Origin: Rhodospirillales bacterium BBD 1991-14
GTDB taxonomy: Bacteria; Pseudomonadota; Alphaproteobacteria; Kiloniellales; Kiloniellaceae
Assembly: GCA_001657395.1 (NCBI GenBank)
Contig: LYSY01000005.1
Coordinates: 186,001 to 250,000 of the forward strand
Reading direction: 5' to 3'
DNA: 64,000 nucleotides
The position numbers and the translations under genes were made by a program. The notes beneath the pieces were generated by a model that worked only from the letters and a program-made list of their open reading frames with translations, was not told where the DNA came from and made no database searches. This document shows positions 19,538 through 27,206 of the stretch, in pieces (position 1 is the first letter of the stretch; every line of letters starts with the position of its first letter).

Positions 19538-20700
19538 GGCTGCCCTGCCTGCTCGCGGTGCTCGCCATTACGGTCGGCGGCTGCACGGCGGCCCCGCGGC
19601 CCGACCTGCAGCCGGGTACGACGCCGGCAGCCGACAGCGTGGAAGGCGGCCTCTGGATGGTCATGGAGCGGGCCGAAGCCCAGCTCAAGACGTCCGGCAA
19701 GGTCATCCCCAATGCTGCGTTGCAAAGCTACGTCCAGGATCTGACCTGCAAACTGGCCGGCGATCATTGCGGCCAGATCCGGACCTACGTCGTCCGTCAG
19801 CCGGGGTTCAACGCCTCGATGGCGCCCAATGGATTCATGACGGTGTGGAGCGGCCTGCTGCTGCGCTGCGAAAACGAGGACCAGCTGGTAACCGTTCTGG
19901 GTCATGAGATCGCGCACTATGTCAGGCGCCACTCCGTGCAGAGATGGGAAACGGCCCGCGATTCGCTGACGGCGGCCATGGTGTTCGGTGTCATGACCGC
20001 CGGCGTCGGCGTGCCGGTGGGCGGCCTCGCGCAGCTTGGTGTCATTGGACACATTCAGGCCTACAGCCGGGACCATGAGCGCGAAGCGGACCGTTTGGGT
20101 TTCGAACTCATGGCGAAACATGGCTACGACCCCCAGGCGGCGGCCCAGGTTTGGAGCAACCTGATTGCGGAAAGAGAGGCCGCTGAAGCGGATCGACCCG
20201 ATCCTTTTTTCGCCTCTCACCCGCCGAGCGAGGAGCGGATGGAGTCGCTCAGAGAGATGGCCAATGCCCTCGCGGAGGTGACGGTTCAGTCGGAGGCTGA
20301 AGGCAGGGATCTGCGTTTTCGAAACACCATGACACCTCATCTCGAAGCCTGGTTGGAAGACGAGGTCGACCTTGGACGCTATGCGCAGACTCAGGTCCTT
20401 CTGGACCGCCTGAAAGAGCGCGGGCACTCCCAGGGCCTTGCCTGGTACTACCAGGGCGAGGTCCTGCGGCGAAATCCGGGTTCCGAGGACAGATCAGAGG
20501 CGGTAGCCGCCTACAGGCAAGCGCTCAATCACGCCGATGCGCCTGTCGCGGTTCACCGAAGCCTGGGCATCCTGCTTTCCAAAGACGGCGACGTTGCCGG
20601 AGCCCGTGCGGCCTTTGCAACTTACCTGCAGGCCGCTCCGGATGCAGAGGACCGTGAAATTGTCCAATACTACCTGAGTGAACTGGAGACAGAATCGTGA
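19534..20700 (+). CDS. M48-family metalloprotease lipoprotein with C-terminal helical repeats
   Basis: A 388-residue periplasmic zinc peptidase of the M48/BepA-like class. The signal ends in lipobox VGGC (Cys17). The peptidase domain (about 40-260) shows VLGHEIAHYVRRH with zinc ligands His124 and His128 and catalytic Glu125. The third-ligand motif is EREADRLGFELMAKHGYDP. The FFASHPPSEERMESL block is typical of outer-membrane quality-control M48 proteins. Residues about 280-388 form TPR-like helices (LAWYYQGEVLRR, AVHRSLGILLSKDGDVAGARAAF), as in BepA/YfgC. Likely job: degradation or folding control of envelope proteins together with the two flanking lipoproteins, with which it overlaps by 4 nt on each side. 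Confidence 0.92.
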   Translation: MRLPCLLAVLAITVGGCTAAPRPDLQPGTTPAADSVEGGLWMVMERAEAQLKTSGKVIPNAALQSYVQDLTCKLAGDHCGQIRTYVVRQPGFNASMAPNGFMTVWSGLLLRCENEDQLVTVLGHEIAHYVRRHSVQRWETARDSLTAAMVFGVMTAGVGVPVGGLAQLGVIGHIQAYSRDHEREADRLGFELMAKHGYDPQAAAQVWSNLIAEREAAEADRPDPFFASHPPSEERMESLREMANALAEVTVQSEAEGRDLRFRNTMTPHLEAWLEDEVDLGRYAQTQVLLDRLKERGHSQGLAWYYQGEVLRRNPGSEDRSEAVAAYRQALNHADAPVAVHRSLGILLSKDGDVAGARAAFATYLQAAPDAEDREIVQYYLSELETES

Positions 20701-21269
20701 TCCGAGGACTGAGGGTGTTCGCAGTACTGGTTGTCGCCGGTTTGGCCGCGGGCTGTACGACCTTTTCGGAGGTGCCATCATCGGAACCCCAGGTGATCGG
20801 CGGCGTCTTTCGCGTTCAGCCAGGCGTTTTGTGGAGCGCGGCAAAGGACGGCAACAACCAGACCTGGACCATCAATGGCATCGGCCTGGAGTCTGTTTCT
20901 TTCATTACCAACGTGGCGGACGGCAAAGCGATTGCCCCGCGCCTTCAGGGAGAAAAAGCGCCGACCTTCCGCAGCGATATGACTGCCTCGGACATTGTCG
21001 ACCTCTATGAAGCAGTCCTCACCGCCCGCGACTACGCGCAGATACAGATCCTCGATCTACGGCCGCATGAGATCTCGGGCCAGAATGCCTTTCGTTTCGA
21101 GTACACGGCCTTCAACACCAACGGTCTGGAGAAAAAGGGCGTCGTCATTGGCTTGATCGACGATGAGAAAGGCTTGAATCTGGTCGTCTACGAGGCCGCA
21201 GCCGAACACTATTTCGCGGCCTCGCTGGGCGCGGCGGAGAAGCTGCTCAACTCTCTGGAACGGATCTGA
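20697..21269 (+). CDS. Lipoprotein of unknown function (third of M48 operon)
   Basis: A 190-residue predicted lipoprotein starting at a GTG embedded in the M48 stop (GTGA overlap). The signal ends LAAGC (Cys20). The mature region is beta-rich with conserved-looking blocks WTINGIGLESVSFITNVADG, FRSDMTASDIVDLYEAVL and LNLVVYEAAAEHYF. I recognise no named family, though similar alphaproteobacterial lipoproteins exist. Operonic coupling suggests it works with the protease. Ends 73 bp before the convergent LDH2 gene. Confidence 0.78.
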   Translation: MIRGLRVFAVLVVAGLAAGCTTFSEVPSSEPQVIGGVFRVQPGVLWSAAKDGNNQTWTINGIGLESVSFITNVADGKAIAPRLQGEKAPTFRSDMTASDIVDLYEAVLTARDYAQIQILDLRPHEISGQNAFRFEYTAFNTNGLEKKGVVIGLIDDEKGLNLVVYEAAAEHYFAASLGAAEKLLNSLERI

Positions 21270-21342
21270 GCGGCCCCGGTTCGACACGCCGGATACCTGT
21301 CGCCCCGCACGCGCCTTTGGCTTTCGGCCTACGCGGCAGCCG

Positions 21343-22359
21343 CTAAGTCAACAGGCCCCTGATCTCCGACAAGACGGCAGCCGGTATCGACAGGCCGTCG
21401 CGTTCGGCGGCGGCACGGGCAGTCAGACGACGCGTTCCCGGCAGACGCGCACCGGGTTGCGCCTCCAGAGCCTCGATCAGGACCTCGAGCCGGTCCGTGA
21501 AGCCGCCGCCGGAAAGCGGCACGGGATCGATGGCGATCAGCAACTGGCCGACAGCCGGTGCCGCGCCCTCGGCCGTGAAAAAGGAGGAGGCTTCGAAGCC
21601 GTGGTTGGCGCCGACCAGCGTGGCGGACAGCACCTCCACCATCATCGCCAGCGCCGCGCCCTTGGCCTCGCCCATGGGCACCATGGTGCCGCCTAGGGCC
21701 GCCTCGGGATCGCGGGTCGGACTGCCGTCGGCATCCAGCGCCCAGCCCTCGGGGATTTCCTCCCCGGCCTTGGCCGCGGCCATGACCTTGCCGCGGGCAA
21801 CCTTCGCGAGGGACAGGTCGATCACCAGCGGTGCGCCGCTGCGGCGCGGGGCGGCCATCGCGATGGGGTTGGTTCCGAAAAGACCCCGGTTGCCGCCCCA
21901 GGGGGCGATGGCCTGCGGCGAGTTGCCGAGCAGCAGTCCGACCAGCCCTTCCCCGGCCAGCCGTTCGACGTGGTAGCCGCCCTGTCCGAAGTGATGGGAG
22001 TTGTGGATCGCCGCCAGAGCCACCACCTGGCCCCGCGCCATGGGAATCAACGCCTTGCAGGCAAGGTCCATGGCCGGGAAGGCAAACCCGGCGCCGGCAT
22101 CGATGCGGACTGCAGAGGGAGAGAGCCGCTCCATCCGCGGCGATGCCTTGCCGCGAACCTTGCCGCTGCGGGCCTGCGCCGCATAGGAGGCCACCCGCGA
22201 GAGACCGTGTCCCTTCTGTCCATCGGCCTCTGCAGCCACCAGCGCGGCAGCGACGGAAGCGGCATTGTCCTCCGCCGTGCCGGACGCCACCAAGGCGCCG
22301 ACCACCAGGTCGCGCGCCTCGGCCGGCGTCAGCCGCTCCACCGCCGCGCCGTCAGGCAC
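21343..22359 (-). CDS. LDH2/MDH2-family NAD(P)-dependent dehydrogenase (ComC-like candidate)
   Basis: A 338-residue oxidoreductase of the malate/L-lactate/sulfolactate/ureidoglycolate dehydrogenase family. Characteristic segments are [32 protein letters not shown] with the catalytic-region His residues, [11 protein letters not shown] and [11 protein letters not shown]. The family includes ComC, the (R)-sulfolactate dehydrogenase. Its first 8 bases overlap the end of the suyB-like gene, so the two are translationally coupled. The most economical reading is interconversion of sulfopyruvate and (R)-sulfolactate, feeding or feeding from SuyAB. Malate, ureidoglycolate or a sugar-acid substrate is possible. 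Confidence 0.9.
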   Translation of the reverse strand: MPDGAAVERLTPAEARDLVVGALVASGTAEDNAASVAAALVAAEADGQKGHGLSRVASYAAQARSGKVRGKASPRMERLSPSAVRIDAGAGFAFPAMDLACKALIPMARGQVVALAAIHNSHHFGQGGYHVERLAGEGLVGLLLGNSPQAIAPWGGNRGLFGTNPIAMAAPRRSGAPLVIDLSLAKVARGKVMAAAKAGEEIPEGWALDADGSPTRDPEAALGGTMVPMGEAKGAALAMMVEVLSATLVGANHGFEASSFFTAEGAAPAVGQLLIAIDPVPLSGGGFTDRLEVLIEALEAQPGARLPGTRRLTARAAAERDGLSIPAAVLSEIRGLLT

Positions 22360-23521
22360 TGCGGTAAAGCTTGGTCATGACGAACTCGCGGTGCTTCAAG
22401 GCTTCCGCTGCCGTCAAACGCCCGTTGCAGGTCCGAACCGTGATGTCGATCAGCGCATCGCCGGCCTCGTCCATGTTCATTTCGCCGCGCAGAATGCCGG
22501 AGACGTCGAGATCGACGTGCTCGCCCATTTCGCGGGCGGTCTTCGGGTTTGCCGTCAGTTTGATCACCGGCTCGATGGGGTTGCCGATGATGTTGCCCTG
22601 GCCGGTCGGGAAAAGATGGACGACGAAGCCCGCGGCCGCCTGCAGGGTCACGCATTCCGCCGCTGCCGAACTGGTGTCCATGAAGTAGAGGCCCGGGCCC
22701 TTGGCGGGCTGCTCGGCGGGCTGCAGAACGTCGACGAACTTGGTCTTCCTGCCGATCTTCTGCAGGTTGCCGAAGGCCTTTTCCTCGATGGTGGTCAGCC
22801 CGCCGGCGATGTTGCCCTTGGTCGGCTGGCTGTCGGAGAGGTCGCTCGTCTTGTGCGGCTCGATGACCTCGTCCATGTAGGCCTGCCAGGTGTCGAGGAA
22901 CTTCTGCGCGACCTCCGGCGTCGCGGCGCGGGTCGCGCAGACCTGCTCGGCCCCCGTCAGTTCCGAGGTCTCGCCGAAACAGGTGGTGGCGCCGATTTCA
23001 TCGAACTTGTCGATGAAGTTCCCCACGGTCGGATTGGAGGCAAGGCCCGAAGTCGTGTCGGACTCGCCGCACTTGGTCGAGACCCAGAGTTCGTTCAGAT
23101 CGCAGGGTTCGCGCTGCAGCTCGCTGGCCCATTGGGAAAACTCCTTGGCCTTGCGGGAAGCATCAGCCACAACCTTGATCTCGCCGTGGCCTTCGATCGC
23201 GAAGCCCTCAACCCGCTTGCCGGTCTTGGCGATCCCCTCGACCACGCGTCCGGTCCAGCCCGGCTCGATCCCGATCACGATCACCGCGGCGACGTTGGGG
23301 TTGCTCCCGGTGCCGATCAGGGTGCGAAAGTGCAATTCCAAATCCTCGCCGAACTGCAGCCGGCCATAGTGGTGCGGCAAGGCCAGGCAGCCATCGATGT
23401 TGTTCGCCACCTTCTCGCAGGCGGCATTGGAGAGGTCGTCGAGCGGCAGAATGACAACGTGGTTGCGAACGCCGACCCGGCCGTTCTCCCGGCGATAGCC
23501 GTGAATCTTCTGTGCGGTCAT
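22352..23521 (-). CDS. suyB: UxaA-family dehydratase/sulfo-lyase large subunit, SuyB-like
   Basis: A 389-residue protein of the altronate/galactarate dehydratase C-terminal family. Its N-terminal pattern [19 protein letters not shown], the blocks [20 protein letters not shown] and [13 protein letters not shown], and [12 protein letters not shown] closely follow the (2R)-sulfolactate sulfo-lyase beta subunit, which splits sulfolactate to pyruvate and sulfite. Cysteines in KCGES and elsewhere probably coordinate the metal or Fe-S centre. The ATG at 23521 is one base after the suyA stop, with AGAGGTGG as ribosome-binding site. Length matches SuyB. Another sugar-acid dehydratase role remains possible, so the symbol is tentative. 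Confidence 0.88.
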   Translation of the reverse strand: MTAQKIHGYRRENGRVGVRNHVVILPLDDLSNAACEKVANNIDGCLALPHHYGRLQFGEDLELHFRTLIGTGSNPNVAAVIVIGIEPGWTGRVVEGIAKTGKRVEGFAIEGHGEIKVVADASRKAKEFSQWASELQREPCDLNELWVSTKCGESDTTSGLASNPTVGNFIDKFDEIGATTCFGETSELTGAEQVCATRAATPEVAQKFLDTWQAYMDEVIEPHKTSDLSDSQPTKGNIAGGLTTIEEKAFGNLQKIGRKTKFVDVLQPAEQPAKGPGLYFMDTSSAAAECVTLQAAAGFVVHLFPTGQGNIIGNPIEPVIKLTANPKTAREMGEHVDLDVSGILRGEMNMDEAGDALIDITVRTCNGRLTAAEALKHREFVMTKLYRSA

Positions 23522-23522
23522 C

Positions 23523-23810
23523 TCACCACCTCTTCGTCTTGACGTTCTGGGTATGCACATGTCCACCCTTGGCAATGGCAGCGACGGCCTTACCGATGTC
23601 GTTGCCGTACTTCAGGATGGTGTCGCCCTCTGCGATGTCCCCCAGCGCAATCTTGTGGCCGAGCGGGATCGGATCGATGCAGGCGATCTCGACGCGCGAG
23701 TCGTCGGCCATCACCCAGCCGGAGAGCGTGGTGTTCGCGGCAATGCCCTCTTTCACGATGACCCCGACCGTGTCCTCGGCATCGTGCACAATGAAGTCTG
23801 GCGCCGACAT
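23523..23810 (-). CDS. suyA: SAF-domain small subunit, SuyA-like
   Basis: A 95-residue SAF-domain protein corresponding to the N-terminal (UxaA/GarD-N) half of altronate-type dehydratases and to SuyA. Features are [36 protein letters not shown] with the typical HK motif, and [25 protein letters not shown]. It pairs with the adjacent large subunit to make an alpha-beta enzyme acting on a 2-hydroxy acid. It is first of a three-gene leftward unit (small subunit, large subunit, LDH2 dehydrogenase), divergent from a GntR regulator. Confidence 0.9.
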   Translation of the reverse strand: MSAPDFIVHDAEDTVGVIVKEGIAANTTLSGWVMADDSRVEIACIDPIPLGHKIALGDIAEGDTILKYGNDIGKAVAAIAKGGHVHTQNVKTKRW

Positions 23811-23927
23811 TTCGGATGTTCTCCCTTACCTGTTCGTCTTGAAGCATGACAAAAGAAGCGGCCCGACGGGCCCTTCATGCCGGGCCCGGGCGCTTGTCTG
23901 TTCAGCGTTTTAAATTTATATGTTATA

Positions 23928-23939
23928 TCTTATATAAGA
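23928..23939. promoter_or_regulatory. 12-bp perfect palindrome, candidate GntR operator
   Basis: TCTTATATAAGA is a perfect dyad in an AT-rich island (about 23905-23952) between the divergent suyA-like and GntR genes. Position and AT-rich symmetry suit a HutC/GntR-family operator overlapping the divergent promoters. Binding is inferred. Confidence 0.5.
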
Positions 23940-24052
23940 CAAGAAATTTCTTTTGCGGATCGAACGGGCGTGGAGGCCGGCCTGTGTCGCAGGCAGGCTT
24001 CGCGCCAGCCCGGTCCCCTCAGATTTGGGCCTTCAGAATTAGGAACTTCGAT

Positions 24053-24784
24053 TTGGCCGAGCAATCACAGCCCCTTCCCGGCCTCCGTCCGCTTTATCAG
24101 CAGGTCAAGGACCTGCTCATGGAGCGCCTCGTCGGCGGCTATTGGCGCCCGGGCGACCTGCTGCCCAGCGAGTTTCAGTTGGCGGCGGAGCTGAACGTAA
24201 GCCAGGGTACGGTCCGCAAGGCCCTGGACGAGATGACGGCCGGCAGCCTCCTGGTGCGGCGCCAGGGGCGCGGCACCTTCGTCGCCGAACACGACCAGGA
24301 GCACGCGCTCTTTCATTTCTTCAAGATGATCGGACGCGACGGCGAGCCTGTGGTGCCGGAGAGCCGCGTTCTGCGCCGTAGTCTGGGCGCTGCGCGCAAG
24401 GACGAGGCTCTGCGTCTCCAGCTTCGTGGCGAGGAAGCCGTTTTCCGGATTACCCGGGTGCGAACCATCGACGGCAAGGCCGCGATCCTGGAACGGATCG
24501 TCCTGCCCCAGCGGCTGTTCCCTGACCTTGCCGAGCGGCGGGAACTGCCGAATACGCTCTACACCCTCTTCGCACACCACTATAACGTGACGGTCACCAA
24601 GGCCGTCGAGCGCCTGCGCGCCGTCACGGCGACGCCGGACGCCCAGCGGCACCTGGGATTGGAGCCTGGCACGCCCTTGCTGGAGGTGGATCGCGTGGCG
24701 CTCGCCCTGGATGGCAATCCGGTGGAATGGCGGATCTCACTCTGCCACACCGAGGAGACCGCCTACGGAATCTCCCTGGCCTAG
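24053..24784 (+). CDS. GntR-family (HutC-type, UTRA) transcriptional regulator
   Basis: A 243-residue regulator. An N-terminal winged helix (PLYQQVKDLLMERLVGGYWRPGDLLPSE then VSQGTVRKALDEMTAGSLLV and RQGRGTFVAEH) is followed by a UTRA ligand-binding domain (residues about 100-240). Divergence from the suyAB-like/LDH2 unit suggests local control, with sulfolactate or a related acid as effector. The start is uncertain: TTG at 24053 (AGGAAC upstream) places the HTH at the usual distance from the N-terminus. A GTG at 23984 with GGAGG upstream is an in-frame alternative adding 23 residues. Confidence 0.9.
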   Translation: MAEQSQPLPGLRPLYQQVKDLLMERLVGGYWRPGDLLPSEFQLAAELNVSQGTVRKALDEMTAGSLLVRRQGRGTFVAEHDQEHALFHFFKMIGRDGEPVVPESRVLRRSLGAARKDEALRLQLRGEEAVFRITRVRTIDGKAAILERIVLPQRLFPDLAERRELPNTLYTLFAHHYNVTVTKAVERLRAVTATPDAQRHLGLEPGTPLLEVDRVALALDGNPVEWRISLCHTEETAYGISLA

Positions 24785-24842
24785 AGCAGATCCGGGTTTG
24801 ATGGAATCGCGAAGGCGATCCATCCAACCCGGATCTGCTCTA
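24782..24842. repeat. 61-bp palindromic element / hairpin overlapping GntR stop codon
   Basis: The arms TAGAGCAGATCCGGGTT (24782-24798) and its exact reverse complement at 24826-24842 extend inward with one mismatch and then a second internal stem, ATCGC/GCGAT. The result is an almost continuous hairpin with a 4-nt loop. The first three bases are the GntR stop codon. It could terminate transcription from both sides of this convergent junction. The shape also fits dispersed palindromic repeats of alphaproteobacterial genomes. No second full copy was seen in this window. Confidence 0.8.
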
Positions 24843-24897
24843 ACTCTTAGGTGTAAAGCGGCTTCACATGTTCTAGGCTGCGGGCCGCGGCGCGGCA

Positions 24898-25941
24898 TCA
24901 ACGGCGCGTCAGGAAGCCGCCGGCCTTCAGAAAGGCAAGCGTGTTGCGATAGGCCCGCTCCGCCGCCTCCTCGTTGCCGCCGGCGTGCCCGCTGCGGCTA
25001 CAGCCGGCCAGCACGGCGCCGAGGTTTGCAGCATCGATCTCCAGCCCGCTGCGGGTTTCCAAAAAGCCACCGTCTTCCTGTTGCTCCAACTGGCAAAAGG
25101 CTGGCGAGGGCGCAGTGATATCCACCTTGCCGAACATCTCCAGAAGAGGATGATCGAAGGCGTGCCGCGCATCCGGGTGGACCACCAGCTTCATGTTGTT
25201 CGGACCCTCCGGCCCGCGTGTCGCTGCCGCCAGATCGGCGCAGCGCTCCGGCGGAACCAGGTCGTCCAGCGCACCGGCCTGAATGAGGATCGGTGCACCG
25301 GTGGTCACGGGCCGGCGCAGCCGCAGGCCGCACCAGGGATAGTAGGCGACGTGCAACGCAAAGCGCACCTCCGCAGCGGCCAGCCTTTGCCGGATCGCCT
25401 CATAGCCCGCGTAGAGCGCGGCGATACCGCCTTTCGAGAAGCCGATGACTCCGACGCGCCGGGGGTCGATCCGGGGATCGCGCAGCAGGAACCGCAGCCC
25501 GCCGTAGGCATCGGCGAGCATCGAGGCGGTGCTTACAAGGGTCTGGTCGCGTACGGTATGGTCAACGTCGCGCGGCGAGAAGCTGTCGACGGCCAGAACG
25601 GCCACCCCTTCTTCCCGCAGGCGTTGGGCATAGAGCCAGTCCTGCGAACCCTGACCGTTGGAGGTGTGGAGCAGGACCAGGGCCGGATAAGGCGGTTTGA
25701 AATTCTTGTCCTCCGGCAGGACCAATACCGCCTCGGCCTGCTGCGCCTCCCCGGCCTCCCCGGCCAGCAGTTGATCGACGAAGCCATAGCTTCGGCTCTC
25801 GAAGGCGACGGCCTCGACCATCGCCGGTCTGGCGACACAGGCGCCTGCCGCAAACATCATGATCAGCGACACCAGCAGCCGCAGCTGCCGATCGCCGGCA
25901 CGTATCTCTCTTACCGTGTTCCCTTCAAGATCATCTCCCAT
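24898..25941 (-). CDS. Dienelactone-hydrolase-like alpha/beta hydrolase, exported
   Basis: A 347-residue alpha/beta hydrolase. A hydrophobic segment (LLVSLIMMFAAGAC, residues about 22-35) suggests export, possibly as a lipoprotein. The catalytic core is visible: nucleophile elbow GFSKGG, Asp in GALDDLVPPE and His in DARHAFDH. PALVLLHTSNGQGSQDWLY forms the oxyanion-hole strand. Size and motifs fit the dienelactone hydrolase family; the substrate is unknown. It is the last gene of a leftward group with another hydrolase-like lipoprotein and a diheme cytochrome lipoprotein. Confidence 0.88.
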   Translation of the reverse strand: MGDDLEGNTVREIRAGDRQLRLLVSLIMMFAAGACVARPAMVEAVAFESRSYGFVDQLLAGEAGEAQQAEAVLVLPEDKNFKPPYPALVLLHTSNGQGSQDWLYAQRLREEGVAVLAVDSFSPRDVDHTVRDQTLVSTASMLADAYGGLRFLLRDPRIDPRRVGVIGFSKGGIAALYAGYEAIRQRLAAAEVRFALHVAYYPWCGLRLRRPVTTGAPILIQAGALDDLVPPERCADLAAATRGPEGPNNMKLVVHPDARHAFDHPLLEMFGKVDITAPSPAFCQLEQQEDGGFLETRSGLEIDAANLGAVLAGCSRSGHAGGNEEAAERAYRNTLAFLKAGGFLTRR

Positions 25942-25976
25942 GCGCCCCTCCCCCGGCGCGCCCGGCTAGTCCATGC

Positions 25977-27206
25977 CTATCGCTCCGCCAGGCTGCAGTC
26001 CGTCACGCTGGCCAGCGTGGGCCAGCCGCCTCCACGCCGATGCTTGCAGCTTTCCAGCCACTGGATCGTGGTGTTGACGAGAGCGATGGTGCGTTGACGC
26101 AGGGTCTCGTCCACCATGTAGTGGTCGCGTCCGAAGTCGGCGAGCGTCACGCTTTCAGGCGCGATCAGATCGGCCAGCAGATTGAGGCCGTCATTCGGCC
26201 CGTAGGGCCTCAGGATGATGTAGGTATCGCGCACCTCGTCCGAGATGGTGCCGGTCACCGGGATGCCGATGTAGTTGACGATCAGCAGATCCTCATCCGT
26301 CCGGATCTGCTTGAACGCGGCCCGGCGTCTTTTCGTCAGCATGGAATGCATGCCGGGATCGTCGACGAAGGCGCGATACTTGGAGAGCGGGCCGTCGCCC
26401 AGGACCTCGTCCGCCAACGGCGTTCCCTGCAGGGTCCCGACAATGTTGATCCAGGCCTTGATACGCCCGGCATAGTCCGGTTCGAGCGCGGAGAGCGCCA
26501 GCGCCACCTCCGGGCTCGACTTGCTGGCACTGACCACGATCACCTTGCTGTCGGGGGCCGTGTTGCGGCGCAAGTAGTCGGCCACGACCAGCGCGTTGGT
26601 GTCGATAGAGCCGATCTCGTCGGTTCTGACCAATTGCGGCGTGAGACCGGCATCGCTCAGCGCAAGACGCGGGTCAGACAAGTCTGCGCCGGTGTTCTTG
26701 TGACTCTCGTAGTGATAGGCCGGAACGAAGACGAGCTGATAGTCCGCGGCCTGGGGCAGCAGCGTCCGCCCCTCCTCAACGGCATAGCCTTTCAGGGCCC
26801 GCGCCAGATGCACCTCGTAGGATCGGCGCAGCAGTTGATTTGCGGGCGCCCGGTTGATCAGGTCCGCAAAGTAAATGGCCGCGAAGTCGACGGAAAAGGC
26901 ATCGGCGATGCGGTTCAGGGCATCCCGGTCCGGCAGCCCCCCCTCGCCGCGCTCCGCGTAGAGGGCATCGATACGCTGGTCGAACTCGGGGCGCAGACGG
27001 GCGCCGGCCAAATAGTGCTCCATCAGATAGGCCGCTTCCTCGGAGTCGACGCCGACGGAGAAATGCTGCCCGCCCAAAACGCCGCTCGCCGGCAGGGTAT
27101 CCGGCAGCGTGGCACAGGCCCCCAGCAGGGCGAAGAGCGGCAGCAGAAATGCAAAGGCGCAGCGTGGCCGGGCGATGCGCGAGCTTTTGCTCCTTGAGCG
27201 GGTCAT
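25977..27206 (-). CDS. Alpha/beta-hydrolase-like lipoprotein
   Basis: A 409-residue predicted lipoprotein with a basic N-terminus and lipobox LLGAC (Cys31). The middle region has an alpha/beta-hydrolase-like order: YQLVFVPAYHYESHKNTGAD, then VIVVSASKSSPEVALALS where a Ser sits in a strand-turn-helix, GTLQGTPLADEV and a late FGRDHYMVDE with a possible catalytic His. The nucleophile motif is not the standard GxSxG, so activity is uncertain. It overlaps the upstream cytochrome gene by 4 nt, so it is part of the same operon and probably the same envelope complex or pathway. Confidence 0.78.
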   Translation of the reverse strand: MTRSRSKSSRIARPRCAFAFLLPLFALLGACATLPDTLPASGVLGGQHFSVGVDSEEAAYLMEHYLAGARLRPEFDQRIDALYAERGEGGLPDRDALNRIADAFSVDFAAIYFADLINRAPANQLLRRSYEVHLARALKGYAVEEGRTLLPQAADYQLVFVPAYHYESHKNTGADLSDPRLALSDAGLTPQLVRTDEIGSIDTNALVVADYLRRNTAPDSKVIVVSASKSSPEVALALSALEPDYAGRIKAWINIVGTLQGTPLADEVLGDGPLSKYRAFVDDPGMHSMLTKRRRAAFKQIRTDEDLLIVNYIGIPVTGTISDEVRDTYIILRPYGPNDGLNLLADLIAPESVTLADFGRDHYMVDETLRQRTIALVNTTIQWLESCKHRRGGGWPTLASVTDCSLAER

